Positions 11,793-23,092 of a stretch of DNA of 64,000 nt are shown piece by piece (within the stretch, counting starts at the first letter, position 1; each line of letters starts with the position of its first letter). Position numbers and translations under genes: made by a program. The notes under the pieces are model-generated. The model did not search any database and had not been told where the DNA came from. It worked only from the letters and a program-made list of their open reading frames with translations. Source of the DNA: Schistosoma haematobium (lineage: Eukaryota > Platyhelminthes > Trematoda > Strigeidida > Schistosomatidae); assembly GCF_000699445.3 (NCBI RefSeq), contig NC_067198.1, positions 44,454,691-44,518,690 of the forward strand. Reading direction: 5' to 3'.

Positions 11793-12911
11793 CTACTCCT
11801 TAGACCAGTTTATCATATTATTTAAGTCTGCCTGAAGAGTGAATGAGTCTTTGTCTCCAGTTACTACTCGCCAACTTTTTACATCATCAGCGTATAATAA
11901 CATCGGAGACTGTACTATACTTGTAAGATCATTAACGTACATTATAAAAAGTAAAGGACCTAAGACGGAACCTTGGGGTACTCCACTAAGTACCGGTCTC
12001 CAGATGGAACACTTGGAATTTATTCTTACTTTTTGCCTAAGACCTACTAGGAAATCCTTAATCCATTTTAAAAGAGGCCCGGCAATACCAAGGTTTGCCA
12101 ACTTCAATGGCAGTCTATTAGTTGGCACCTTGTCAAAAGCCTTACTGAAGCCTATGTAGACAACATCCACTGAGTTTCCGTTGTCTAGCGCATTAATCCA
12201 GAGCTCCCTAGCTATAAGGAGGTTCGTTGTACAGGATAGACCCTTTCTAAAACCATGTTGTGCCATGTTCAGCAAGTTATTGGTTTCCATAAATTCCGTA
12301 ATGGTCCGTTTGATTATTCTTTCCAGTATTTTAATTACAACACTGGTGAGGCTTACGGGTCTGCAATTTGATGGAACTAGTCGTAGACCTGTTTTATGTA
12401 TGGGAGTGACGATTGCGTCCTTCCAGTCCATAGGTAACACACCTTGTTCAAGTGACATTTTGAATATCACAGTCAGTGGGGCTGCGATATATTGGGCAAT
12501 ATGTCTCAAGATTTTAGGGTGTAGTTCATCTGGTCCTGTTGACTTCTCCATGTTTAGGGTGCTAAGAGCCTTGAGCACATCTTCTTGGTCGAAGTCCACG
12601 GTGAGCAGCTGGTTTGTTGACTCTGTAATTGGGTCTGGTTCTTTCTCTAGAGGAGGTTCCTGAGTGAAAACTGCCCCAAAGTCGTCAGCTATAACCTCAT
12701 CTTTTTCCTGATCCTCCTCTATCATTTCAGATTCACTTCCTACTTTAATTAGGTTGGGAATCCAATGATGAATCCTTATTCTGTAGTTTATGTACGAGAA
12801 TATCCTCTTGGGCTGCTTGAGTGCAGACTGTGCCAGCTGCATTTCATATTTTCTTTGCGCTTCCCGAATTTTAATTATACACTCGTTTCTTATCGATCTG
12901 TAGCGTTCCAT
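11793..12911 (-). pseudogene. Reverse transcriptase of CR1-4
   Basis: This is a 372-codon segment. Landmarks are TGPDELHPKILRHI, VLPMDWKDAIVTPIHK, NCRPVSLTSVVIKILERII, QHGFRKGLSCTTNLL, VVYIGFSKAFDKVP (motif A with Gly where Asp is usual, so the first catalytic Asp is lost), GVPQGSVLGPLLFIMYVNDL (motif B) and LLYADDVKSW (motif C). The protein ends early and the thumb continues in another frame at 11565. The loss of the motif A Asp together with the frameshift makes it inactive. Confidence 0.85.
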
Positions 12912-12974
12912 CGTACCTGCTGTGCCAAGGCGGATGGCAACATCCCAGCATTTCTTCTTTTGTCTTAGTAAGCG

Positions 12975-13871
12975 TCAAATATCCCGCCCTATCCAGGGAT
13001 GTCCGTGCTTCTTTTTCTTTGGGACAGTCCAGGGTATGTATGGTTGAGTTACCCGATTGTATAACTGCCTGAATAGAGTCCATGCCTCTTGTACTGATGA
13101 CTTTGAGTCAATTTCCCAATTCTCAGCCGATGCTGCGGAGTTAATTGCCTGCACATCTGTCTTCCATATGTTGGGACGGTCCGGTGCAACTGTTTGGCAG
13201 GCAATCTTAGCCATGAATTTGAATAAGATGACTGCATGGTCACTTCTCCCAAGTGGTGGGAGAAAAGCCAGTTGACCAACGTCATCACTGTGTGTGAAGA
13301 CTAAATCTAAAAGAGAGGAAGAGTTTCTTAAGTCGTATCTTGTGGGATCTCTAATGTGTTGGTATAATCCTAATCCAATCGAGGTTTCTAACAGTTTGCA
13401 GTCGAACGACGATATGGATGACCCTACTTCTAAGTTAACCCAGTTCATATGTGGTGCATTAAAGTCGCCTACTACAAGGCTTTTACCGTTGTTACACCAG
13501 GACTTAAGTTTACCTAGGAGAAAATCATCTGCTACACATTCTGGACTGCGATATACTACAACTAATTCAATATCTTGCCGTCGGCATTTCAACCTACATC
13601 TCACCAGTTCACATGTCCCTGAAACATGTGCTACTGTCTCAGCTAATCTTATGGTTAGGGTACTTTTCGTGTACAGAATAACCCCGCCTCCCCTTCGGTT
13701 TAATTTATCAGTCCTACTGGTTATGAAACCAGTCAATTGGATTTCACTATCTAATACTTCTGACGTTAACCAAGTTTCCGAGACGGCGATAACGTCCGGT
13801 TTTTCTTTATCCACCACTGACTTCAGCTCCGCCATTTTATTTAGTAGGCTGCGAGCATTTGTGTAGCACAC
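12975..13871 (-). pseudogene. Apurinic-like endonuclease of CR1-4
   Basis: This is a 298-codon segment. Domain landmarks in order are YTNARSLLNKM, AVSETWL (catalytic Glu), RRGGGVILY, VVVYRSP, SLVVGDFNAPHMNW (catalytic Asp/Asn), LLDLVFTH and GRSDHAVI (catalytic Asp-His). All active-site motifs of the non-LTR endonuclease are present. It should nick target DNA to prime reverse transcription in an intact element. The RT follows in a different frame. Confidence 0.85.
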
Positions 13872-13873
13872 TT

Positions 13874-14745
13874 TTAGGTCTGTGGAAAGCTTTCCCTTGC
13901 CACCCAGAGTGGCTCGGGGATCGTTTTGCTCCGAACTTTTACAATCTGAAAACCCTTAAGAACGAGGTTCCTTTCACCGTTTCGGCGACGCTCGTTTATT
14001 TCCGCTTCTGCAGCTCTTCTCTTAATACGATCAGCTAGGCTGAGGTCCTCACGGACATATATTCCGGATCCAATCAGTTTACGTGAATTACTTAGAATCG
14101 GGTTCCTTTCTTCCACCGTGTTGAATGTAACCTTTAGGAGGCAGTTTTTCTGAGGACTTTCGGAATCCACCTTTTTTCCTATTCTATAAAGCTTATAAAT
14201 ACTAACTCCTGAAACTGTATCTGGGAGTAGTTTATTTAATGATGTCTTAATATGATTGAGATCATGTTCAAATCTTGCCTTTGGTTCAGTATCTGAAGAT
14301 TCTCTTATCTTATGAAAAATGACTGATCTATCAGAGAGATCTGTCTTGTCACGCGGTGAGGATTTTTCTTCTGACAACATCCCTTCCAATGTCTTGCTGA
14401 CCAGCTGCGTTTTGCCTACAGCCTTTTTCTTCTTATTTTTTTTCTTCTTACCGAAGTCCATTTGTCACCACTCAGAACAGCCACACCTGGACTATGTGGA
14501 ACGGTGACAGTTTTATCCGGATCTTCTATTTCGACTAGAGGTGTATGACTGCCGATGTCAATATCAAGCGACACTTCATTCCTCGTTAATGTCAACGGAG
14601 ATTTCACGTTCCCGTCAACCGCAGTCAGGTGTTTAATGGGTCCAGTAGCAGCACTTACTACACTGACACATTCTTCATCGTCAGTGCTCCTGTTATCAGT
14701 GCTTCCGCCATCGTTCTTCTTGCAGGTCAAAGCCAATAGGCCCAT
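13874..14745 (-). pseudogene. ORF1 middle and C-terminal part of CR1-4
   Basis: Two overlapping frames (14745-14416 and 14461-13874) together make one ORF1. They shift inside an A-rich Lys codon run at about 14460-14416, where one indel in the homopolymer would explain the break. The C-terminal half has the pattern LPDTVSGVSIYKLYRIGKK..., then VREDLSLADRIKRRAAEAEIN. It resembles the nucleic-acid-binding ORF1 half of CR1-type elements. It ends three bases before the endonuclease frame opens. Confidence 0.75.
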
Positions 14746-14751
14746 AGCCTC

Positions 14752-15003
14752 CTATATTAGTACCTTTTTATCCGTACAGCAGAACATACAAAGCCAATGC
14801 GAGTTAGGCTTCGAGCATCTTTTGTAAGCCGTCGGACTTAATCGTGTACACATTTTGTGATACCACTTTTTACAATCGTCACACTGCATTCCCTCCTCAA
14901 CGGAGAACAAACAATTTGGTTGCCCACATTTGTGAGTCCTACCAACCATTGTAATTCCATTTAAAAGGTTTAAAAACAAAAAATGATAACAATGTGAACA
15001 CAA
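14752..15003 (-). pseudogene. ORF1 PHD zinc-finger segment of CR1-4
   Basis: From the Met of MVGRTHKCGQPNC the reading frame gives CGQPNC, then MQCDDCKKWYHKMC, a spacer and HWLCMFC. This is a Cys4-His-Cys3 PHD pattern with the conserved Trp two residues before the last Cys pair. PHD fingers occur in ORF1 of several CR1-like elements. The frame stops near 14752, and ORF1 continues in another frame at 14745. Confidence 0.8.
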
Positions 15004-15317
15004 GTGTTAGTCAAGGACTAAAAACAGGTACTCAGGACAAAATTTAGCAAAAAATTTCAAACTTTAACCAAAGAACTCTTAGTTAAAGTAGACCAAGAAT
15101 GCTTTTTAGTGCAATAAGTACCAAAAGCAAGTATAATCACAACAAGTACAAAAATCACTGCCCTGGAACCTCGCCGGACTAACAATATACGAGCGCAAAG
15201 AAGTCAATCGGCTTATACAAGCTTGCGACAAAGGTATTAGAGATATTGGAAATGAGTGATAGCAAATGAAATTTGAAGTTTATGAACTTCAACCCTATAG
15301 GGTTGTGGCGCTGGCGT

Positions 15318-18300
15318 ATGTTTGGTTTAACTAAGGTAGAAAGTTCGTTATTGAAATGTGCGTTTGTTTTGAGGTTGGTCTTTGCGTTAATAATAGTAAG
15401 TGACTATTATTTCTTTCCATAAGACGCATTTAGTCTTTCAGTAGTCTTCTTCCTGATCATGCTGCTGACGCTTTTAAACCCCCGGAGGAACCTTACGCTG
15501 GATGGGTGGATAAGATTACCCGAATATTCTTTCAGGGGTTTTGCAAATGGGATTGCATTTATTTTACTTTCATCGCAAACTACGGTTATATCTTTGAAAA
15601 TAGCCTTGTCTTTCTCCCTGGTTTTCCCATGTTACTAGGCTTATTAGGTCGTTTGGCTTTAAGAGTTAGTGTACATTCTCTGAGTTTATCTTCTTCAATC
15701 CTTTTATGTGGATTCTTGTCAAACTTTGTTTTAAATCTAGCCTCCGCAGTTTTTTTATATCGCCTAGGAGTTATGATACTGGGTTCTGTAAAAGTTAGTT
15801 TTCTTGCTTCGTTACTATTTTGTTGTAATCCAGCTACAGTGTTCTTTTCATCACTTTACTCTGAGTCATTGTTTTTCTTTTTTACCGTTTCTGGGTTATA
15901 TTTTATGTATGTCAACAAGATCTTATTGTCTTCTTTGTTAATCACGTTTTCTGTTATGTGCAGAAGCAATGGGTTGCTAAACATAGGATATTTAGGTTAC
16001 TTCATGGTCGTTCGTTCAAACTTCCGGGTGCTAATATGGATAGATGAAGTTCAAAAAACCAGAAAGTCCTTCATATCTTTCTTGCTCTTGTCCATCAAGT
16101 GGTGGGTCAACGTTGTTGTTTTCTTCATGCCACGCCTTGTGTTACTCTTTTTATGCTCTCTCCCTTTTTTATTGTATCAAATCTACGGTTACTTTTTATA
16201 TTGTTCTCGCGTGCAATCGTCTCACACTGTATTTCCGTCAAAAATTCCTGTACCACTGCTTACCTATGGCCTGGATCATGGCTTCTCAATACCAGTTCGC
16301 CTTACAAACGAATCTAGTTCTTCTCACTTACCAGTTTGGTGTTCGTTTGTACCGCCATTCTCATATTCTCATATACAAAAGAGTCAGTGGAATGTTGGGC
16401 TGTGGGGATATTACCAGCTACGGCAAATTCCAAATTTTATTCTGTCCTTACCCGTAGTTACTTTATGCTTTATATGTGCGATTATGTTTTACCGAAGAGC
16501 TCCAAAAGCATATAGGACCTTTGGGCTATGTGCAGAATGCGAAATGGACCGTATCATGGTGCCGTATGTGTTTCATATGCTGTTTTTGTGCTCTTACGGG
16601 GTTCTCCACATAAATGTCCAAGTGAGTTGTGCTTTTAATTTAAATTTTTTTTACACACATCTTGACATTTGGCATCACAATATTTGTGATTGTTTTGGTT
16701 ATTTATCTAATTCAGTTATTTAAACATTTACTATATGTTCTTTAATGCGGATAGAATTTTTCGCCAAGCATTCGTAACTTGATATTGAATGAGATTCGCA
16801 AATATCATTCCGCTCATTACTTCCAGCGGAAATTTTTGTGGGTAGCTGATTATTCTTACCAATATGGCTCATTTGACAGTCATAAAGTTACTCGAGTTTT
16901 ATAATTAAGTAAACAATGTTATGCGCTTGTTATCGAAGTATTTTATGATTTCGAAATATGTTAGAGTACTTACTGGCGAGTAAATTTTTACCGGAGAGTA
17001 CTTTTAGTTATTTAAGTTTGTTTAATTATATCACTTGACCTAATGAATTAACAGAAGTTGTGCTACGGAAACTAGTAATTCATTGTGTCTAGTAGATTCA
17101 GTACTCTGGAGGTGATTGGGCTTTATATTATGGTTGTTAGTCAGTTAAGACGAAATATCGAACGATTGGTTCTATATTTTCTGCCTTAGAGTTCAAACTT
17201 CGCACCAACTATCTTTCAGATGTCCATATAACACTAAGGCTAGTGATGTTAGTAGCTCATATTCTAGCGGATTGATTGGAGTTAGACATCAACACCGTTG
17301 GATGCCCGCTCAGTGGCCTAGTGAATAAGCGTTTGCGTGCGAAACTGAAGGTTTTTGGTTTGATTGTCACATGCAAGGTCGTGGATACCCGCTGGTGAGG
17401 AGTCCAACTGCGAATCACGATCATTTTGTAAACCAAAACCAAGGACCTTACACCTTTATACTTAGCTCAAAATGACAGTTATAAACTCTGTGAACATGTA
17501 TCGGGTCTTAGTTTGCATGCTTTTGGCTGTTATTCAGCTCCATGTTATACTAATCAGCTCATCGCATTATGGCAGATGCTGGGTGGTTATTTGTGACATG
17601 TCAACCTTCCTGGTCGATGAGGTTCAAAATCACAGTAACCTGTTTACCATAACTACTTAGTTCTTAAGACCTACTCTCGATTTTACTAACTAATTAGTTT
17701 CACTATACACATAAAGAGGTTTCAAGGCACTTGTGATCAAAACCTCCCGACTGTAGCTGCTACCTTGATGTGGTGTTCGGGCTTGCCTATTGTGATGACC
17801 CAATCGAGCTATATTGGCTGGAACATGTGTTCCTGTAGGTTCTACCATACTAGGCAGGTCGATTAAAGAACGGTAAGACTGATAGGGAGTGAAGTAGTTG
17901 AGCGTGTAGACCGCTTCACTTACTTTGGGAGTCTAAGGGTGGCCAGACCAAAACATGGTACAAATCTATGAAGCCACTGACAAGTGGACTGAGCCATTTT
18001 GGTAGGTTTAGAATACCTGGTTGGGATCCGCAAGACGATAGCAACCGATGGTTATAGACCTTGAATGACATGGCTCAACATCGTTTGCGATGGCGCAGGT
18101 GCATCCACTCTTTGTGTTCTTCCAAATTCTAATCTTCTGAATTCTTCATGTCCCTTTTTTCCTCTTTCCAAATTTATTTCACTGGATTATACTCTTTAAA
18201 TAACATCTTCAAACCCTAATCTTTCTGATTATTGCTTATACTTTTACTACCTCTACCACTATGGGATTTGAGTCGGCGACTGCATCTCTGTGCTAATGTG

Positions 18301-19087
18301 GTATGGCAACTTGAACTGATGTATGTACGTACGAAGTTCTACGTTGTTACTGACTGACTGATGATCAAAACCTAACAACCTATACCATGTACCCTTGCCG
18401 TCGTAGACCAATAGTGGGCGAGCTACTGTTCAGTATAACCACTTTGACAGTCAGATAAATATCTCATCCTCCCTTCAGGTAATGCAAATCGACAAAACCC
18501 GAGCGTGGTAAGATTCTACCAGCTGCTAACCCATCGAAGCTGATAGGATGAAATGGTTAAAGTGTTTAATGTGTTCCATTCCGCTACCCGAAATAAAGGT
18601 AACGGTTATTTTGTTTATTTATTTTTAACCATAATCCTTAACTGGAAAGTGCAATTAGTTGGTCAGGTCACTTGTAAAGCGTATATAAGTGGTTATATTT
18701 ACTTGTACACATATCAACCAAATAGTTTTTCACTTTTTTCATTGAATGACTCACATTCGCAACTCCTATATATTCATTCTCACTTATTTTTCTGTTTCAT
18801 AGGTGTTAACACGTATGATATTTTCATCCTGTCCTGTTATCTATTGGTTTTGTGCATATCTTCTTTGTGAAACGTTGCCTAATTTCGAGCCATTAATAAT
18901 GAATAAACACGATAGTAATTCTCTGATCAATATTAGATTTGAATTGTATCATTATTTAGTAGATATTTATAAAGCATTAAATCCTTTTCAATATCATTTA
19001 GTAAAACATCGTATTGTGCTTTGTTATTTCTTAAGTTATGCTATTATAGGCTGTATTTTACATCCTAATTTTTTACCATGGACATAG
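15318..19087 (+). CDS. PIGV: GPI mannosyltransferase 2 (PIG-V), complete, 3 exons
   Basis: Exons are 15318-15395, 15434-16621 and 18803-19087, all phase 0, giving about 516 residues (human PIG-V is about 493). Intron 1 is only 38 bp (GTAAGT..TTTAG). Intron 2 is 2181 bp (GTGAGT..CATAG). Landmarks in order are VLRLVFALII, LLPDHAADAF, FCKWDCIYFTFIANYGYIFE (WD motif in the first lumenal loop), FLPGFPMLL, FCCNPATVFFSSLYSESL, MCRSNGLLN, YYQLRQIPNFILSLPV, LHINVQ joined by splicing to VLTRMIFSSCPVIYWF, and the C-terminal HPNFLPWT. The protein is multi-pass and hydrophobic. It is expected in the ER membrane, adding the second (alpha-1,6) mannose to the GPI anchor precursor, and uses dolichol-phosphate mannose. 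An in-frame ATG at 15282 would add 12 residues; I chose 15318 because it gives the family's N-terminal length. The 5' exon and the last exon are needed for family-complete ends. Confidence 0.93.
15396..15433 (+). other. 38-bp intron in PIG-V
   Basis: The donor GTAAGT follows codon 26 (ATA) and the acceptor ...CATTTAG precedes TCTTTC. Removal joins FALII to SFSSLLPDH in frame, matching the PIG-V family there. Reading through instead meets an in-frame TAG at 15431-15433. Very short 5' introns are characteristic of schistosome genes. Confidence 0.85.
17240..17430 (+). repeat. SINE-B copy, diverged, in PIG-V intron 2
   Basis: The copy reads like the SINE-B consensus from its 5' part: GTTGGATGCCCGCTCAGTGG, an A-box-like CTAGTGAATAAGCG, a B-box-like GGTTTGATTGTC, then CGTGGATACCCGCTGGTGAGGAGTCC. 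The last word is the start of the hammerhead core, with CUGAGGA changed to GGTGAGGA. The ribozyme is no longer intact. Confidence 0.6.
17746..18361 (+). mobile_element. RTE-2 deletion derivative in PIG-V intron 2
   Basis: A 616-bp insertion is flanked by the 12-bp TSD TGATCAAAACCT at 17734-17745 and 18362-18373. It begins with the same 5' end as repeat C (CCCGACTGTAGCTGCTACC). It then jumps to RTE-2 RT sequence (IGSEVVERVDRFTYFGSL), jumps again to the ORF2 C-terminus (SMKSL..W.RC), and ends in the RTE-2 3'UTR with a short (TGAC)n tail. It contains two internal deletions but both natural ends. Confidence 0.8.
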
Positions 19088-19450
19088 TACCCCTTTTTTT
19101 TTCTCTTTTTGTGTTTTCTAATAAGATTAATCATTATAATAACTAAAATGGTTTAAAATTTTAATTAACCAGTATCTTGTGGTCAATTGTTAGATTTCTC
19201 CTGTAGATTGGTAAGACAATTTGTTTATATTTAGTGTCTATTTACTGTCAAATGGTACATGGTGTATTTTGTATGTATGTATATGTGTGTTTGTGTGTGT
19301 TTGCAACCTTTTCTTTCTTGTATCAGATTGGATTTTTATTATCAACCGATTACATAACCTTGTCTTTAAATCTGTTATATCTTTTACTCTTGTTGATCTT
19401 CTAACTCTACTGTGTTAAAGAAAATATTGTTAAACTGAACAATAGCCATT

Positions 19451-19521
19451 CAGTCAGTCAGTCAGTCAGTAACAACGTAGAACCTCGTACGTACGTACAT
19501 CAGTTCGAGTTGCCATACCCC
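19451..19521 (-). mobile_element. RTE-2 3'-end fragment, 71 bp with TSD
   Basis: Plus-strand text starts with (CAGT)n, then AACAACGTAGAACCTCGTAC and a run of GTAC units, ending at CCATACCC. It is flanked by the 10-bp TSD AATAGCCATT at 19441-19450 and 19522-19531. This is an extreme 5' truncation of RTE-2 inserted on the minus strand. Confidence 0.85.
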
Positions 19522-20859
19522 AATAGCCATTTGTTTGGTACTGATGATTTTTATTTTTAACTACAAAACTTATAAATTAGTGTAACGCTTTAGTAAAGAA
19601 CTAATTGAAGAGAAATATTTCTTCACTGAACTTGTTTTTGATAGTTAAGATTGATTAATAGTTATATGTTGGAGATAATGGTAAGAATCCAGAATAGAGG
19701 AGGTGATGTTACAGTTGCTAATAGTCAGATTTCCAGAAAGAATTATGGAATTGTGATGAAGATAGTAAATTATTCTATATTTAGGACTCAAATTAAATCA
19801 GTATTTGAACACTAATAAAACTATATAAGCGTGAAGAATTAAAAGGGTTATTTGATTACAATCATAGTCACCATGGCAGTGAAAGGTTCACCGCTTTATT
19901 AATTATTTTGAATGTATGGCTAAATTTGATTTTGTGTCCACTATCCATCAGGACCCTGACGATTGTACTTGTTTAGAGTTTACTGACTTTCAGACAGGTC
20001 CCTTGGAATGAGTTTAAGCTTCTACCAAAGTTTACGAAAACGTATCTTTATAATCAAATGATCTTTTTAAGTTTTCTGTCTTGCATGATATCGTTGATGC
20101 TCAAATATAAATTCGACATGTTCCAACTACACAATTGTACAATAATTTACTATTTCCACTACAACTGTATAGTCTTTTTATAAAAAAAAGTCTGATTATT
20201 AGAAACTATGGCACTACCCCCTTTATTTTGTATTATTATTGTTATTACTATTAATATGTAGATATTCGTTAACCTTAACTATGTTCAATCAAATATATCA
20301 TATCTTGTTCTTTTACCTATGAATTTTGGTTCTGTTTTAAATATTCATCTACACTTACCTGACTACAGTATGTTAAGGCATCATTATAATCATATTACTC
20401 CTTGTAGCGAGAAGCCATGAAATAAAATGGATTCATTTTATTCTGCAGATTTTATTTTTGCACTGTTTAACAAAATATTGACTAGTTAAATGATTTCCCT
20501 ACTTACATATTTAAATTGTTTTAACATAAGGTCGCTGTTCTCACTTCTGACTGATCGGATGATGTAGACAGTTTTTAATGTATAATACCCAATAATTCTT
20601 GGTGTTGCACCGCTTCCCCACAGGTCTATTAATTTCGATAGTTATCCACACTACCAGCCAGTCATAGGCAACATTGAACCAAGCACATATACATCGGTCT
20701 TTTTTTTACACTACATCATCAAAGCACGATAAAATTATCAAGATAAATGCCAGAGTTTTAGAAGGAATAAGAAACACTAGACGTAAGCAATATAATGCTT
20801 GGAGAAAGAATGATTTCTCGGCATAAAAATAATAAGTATTTTAAGGTAGTGATACCATA

Positions 20860-20975
20860 CACACCATTGTGACTGGTTCTGAACCATGTCGTCCAACGTT
20901 TCGAACCATTGATTACAAGGACCTCATCCAAATAACCTGCACCTACCAACACGACTGTATTCAACAGTTAATGAC
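20860..20975 (-). repeat. RTE-2-like 3'UTR fragment
   Basis: The words CATTGTGACTGGTTCTGAAC, CCATGTCGTCCAACG, GATTACAAGGACC and CTGCACCTACCAACACGAC parallel the RTE-2 copies at 57545-57645 and 45075-45175. No TSD was found. Confidence 0.6.
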
Positions 20976-22388
20976 TTGATAGACTAGTATCATTTCTTAG
21001 TATATCTGCCCCTAGCTTTGTTCCGACGTTATCCTTTACCAACTATGGCCGCATTTCGAAGTAAAACTTTTCAACAAACGTTTTACTTTTGTATCCCAAT
21101 AAACTATATGTATGAAACAGTGAATTATTTAAATTTTTAGTTCTTTTTAGCATTCGCGATATGTTTTCCGAAAAGAAGTATAATATTATGACCAATAAGT
21201 GTGTGAACTGAACTAATAAATTCTTCTGGAGAGAAATACAAGAAGTTGATCAAATATTGAGAGGTGTTTATGGAGGTTACATATTAGATTAGACGTTTCA
21301 GTGGAGGTCGTGAAGATTAACATGATTAAAGACCAGGATGATAATCGATCGTCTGTGTTGGTGATAATAAGTTTGTCATACTTTCTATTTGCCGTATTAT
21401 TGTGTGAATATTTGATAATGAACTAGGTGTGAGGAAATCGTATTTGTATGACAGTTACAGGAAAAAATGAGGTAGCTGAAAATGACGATTTAATAAGTAT
21501 ACTGCCGTTTAATGGGGGATTTGGAATTCGATAAAATTAATATCTCTAAAATTACGATCTAACTTCTTATTTAACTTAACAGAATACATACTGCCATATG
21601 ATAATTTTTAATTGTTTTATATAGAAATGATAATTGAACTTGAGCCTATACCTGAATTCTATACAGATTTAAACTAGCTGTCACAAATGACCGTTTTTTT
21701 TCTTGCTAATTAGTGTGGTCACATCAATTAACGAATATTATGTTCGATTATTATGCCATCCAGAGGCTTAAATCAGTCAATGTTTTATAATTTTAACTAA
21801 CCCCGTTAAGTGTCCTGATTTGTGAATTATTTCCTTATTAACAATCTAATCAATATTTCGGTTCATTCCTGTCGGTGTTAAGAGGTTGACAGTCTTGTCG
21901 AATATTTTACGTTCACTTGGCCTTTATTTGGTAACTATGATAACCAACTGTCTGTAAACCTACTTTCTATATTTACCATGAAATGATTCAGTGAACTTGA
22001 GGAAGTAACAAATCAACCATTCGTTGAATAAACTTTGATTTTCGTCATATGTATCAGTCTATCATGTATACACGTATGTGTAGAATGATTACGTTATATG
22101 CAAATAAGCTGGTTATACGATAATTTAGCGTTAATAAATTTGCTTAAAAAGTCTAATTCATCAGTATTGATAATTCACCAATAGTATTTGCTGGACATCT
22201 TCAGTAGATGGTCAGGGAATGAATAAAATCTATACCTCTTGAACATTAAATGTTCATACAGTTAAACGTTCAACTGATCAGAATAATCAATTTTCTTATG
22301 TAAATTACAATATGTCAAGTATCAGTAGTATAAACCTATATCTGTCTTGTTGAATTATTTATTAATAGAAGATAAACATCAGGTAAAT

Positions 22389-22995
22389 CTGGCTGACGAG
22401 TCCCAAGTGGGACGGAGTGCGCGTCCTGGATTCCGCCTACTTACGCCTATTACTCCTGGTGAAGGACCATAGGCCGCCCACTAACACTCTCCACTCAACC
22501 CTGTTCTGGGAAATCCTTTCCAGTTGTTAGTCATCCTTTTCATATCTGATTCTATTTCCCGAAGTAATGTATTCTTTAGCCTTCCTCTTTTCCACTTCCG
22601 TTCAGGATCCCAAGTTAAGGCTTGTCTCGTGATGCAGTTTGGTGATTTGCGTAATGTATATCCAATTCATTTCCATCGTCTTTTCCTAATTTCCTCTTCA
22701 GTTGAAAGTTGATTTGCTCTCTCCCACAGTAGGTGGTTGCTGATGGTATCCGACCAATGGGTGTTGATTATCTTGGATAGACAACTATTTATAATTACTT
22801 GTACCATCTTCATGATGGTTGTAGTAGTTCTCCAAGTTTCAGCTCTGTCTGGATTCCATTGCTAGCCACCAAACCATATTTGCTTATAATGCTTGTGAAT
22901 TAAGGCAATCCACACAGGATGCATATATGCCAACATGAGACTGATCAATTGCAGTTCTAAACATCAATGAAAGGATTCAAACAAACAATACCAAA
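22389..22995 (+). repeat. SINE-A copy interrupted by RTE-1
   Basis: The left piece (22389-22434) is the hammerhead core region GCTGACGAGTCCCAAGTGGG followed by GTCCTGGATTCC, with the GAAAC box degraded to GGAGTGC. The right piece (22849-22995) resumes at CTGGATTCCATTGCTAGCC and continues to the SINE-A 3' end, with AATACCAAATGAATTTAAAG. Between them sits an RTE-1 3' fragment flanked by CTGGATTCC on both sides. Confidence 0.8.
22435..22848 (-). mobile_element. RTE-1 3' fragment inserted in SINE-A ribozyme
   Basis: This is minus-strand RTE-1 C-terminal and 3' sequence, matching the ends of the copies at 38999 and 55372. It is flanked by the 9-bp TSD CTGGATTCC at 22426-22434 and 22849-22857. The target lies in the 3' strand of the hammerhead stem I. 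Confidence 0.8.
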
Positions 22996-23038
22996 TGAAT
23001 TTAAAGAAAAACATTGTTTTAAAAATCTATGATCTTTT

Positions 23039-23042
<4 letters not shown>

Positions 23043-23090
<48 letters not shown>
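23043..23090. repeat. (AT)n microsatellite, about 24 units
   Basis: An uninterrupted AT dinucleotide tract. Short ORFs through it are artefacts of the repeat. Confidence 0.95.

Positions 23091-23092
<2 letters not shown>

Larger units (their letters stand above)
11043..15175 (-). mobile_element. CR1-4: nearly full-length CR1-like retrotransposon
   Basis: About 4.1 kb on the minus strand. The 5'UTR lies near 15175-15003. ORF1 is at 14957-13874, with a PHD finger, an acidic middle and a Lys-rich hinge followed by a basic C-terminal half. ORF2 has an endonuclease (13871-12975), an RT (12911-11793) and a C-terminal segment (11565-11089). The 3' end at about 11043-11055 carries a short tandem repeat (ATTCAG units on the plus strand). 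Frameshifts separate the parts, so it is non-functional, but all domains of the family are present. The 5' end lies about 140 bp from the PIG-V start codon. Confidence 0.85.

Noticed and set aside
12181..12663. Plus-strand ORF of 160 codons
   Set aside because: It is an antisense shadow of the CR1-4 reverse transcriptase.
13294..13866. Plus-strand ORF of 190 codons
   Set aside because: It is the antisense of the CR1-4 endonuclease (12975-13871) and has no family signature.
16044..16457. Second plus-strand ORF of 137 codons inside PIG-V
   Set aside because: It overlaps the PIG-V exon in another frame. The PIG-V frame carries the conserved motifs.
19451..19470. CRISPR-like or telomere-like short tandem repeat
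   Set aside because: The CAGT units are the RTE-2 3' tail, only a few units long, with no spacers.
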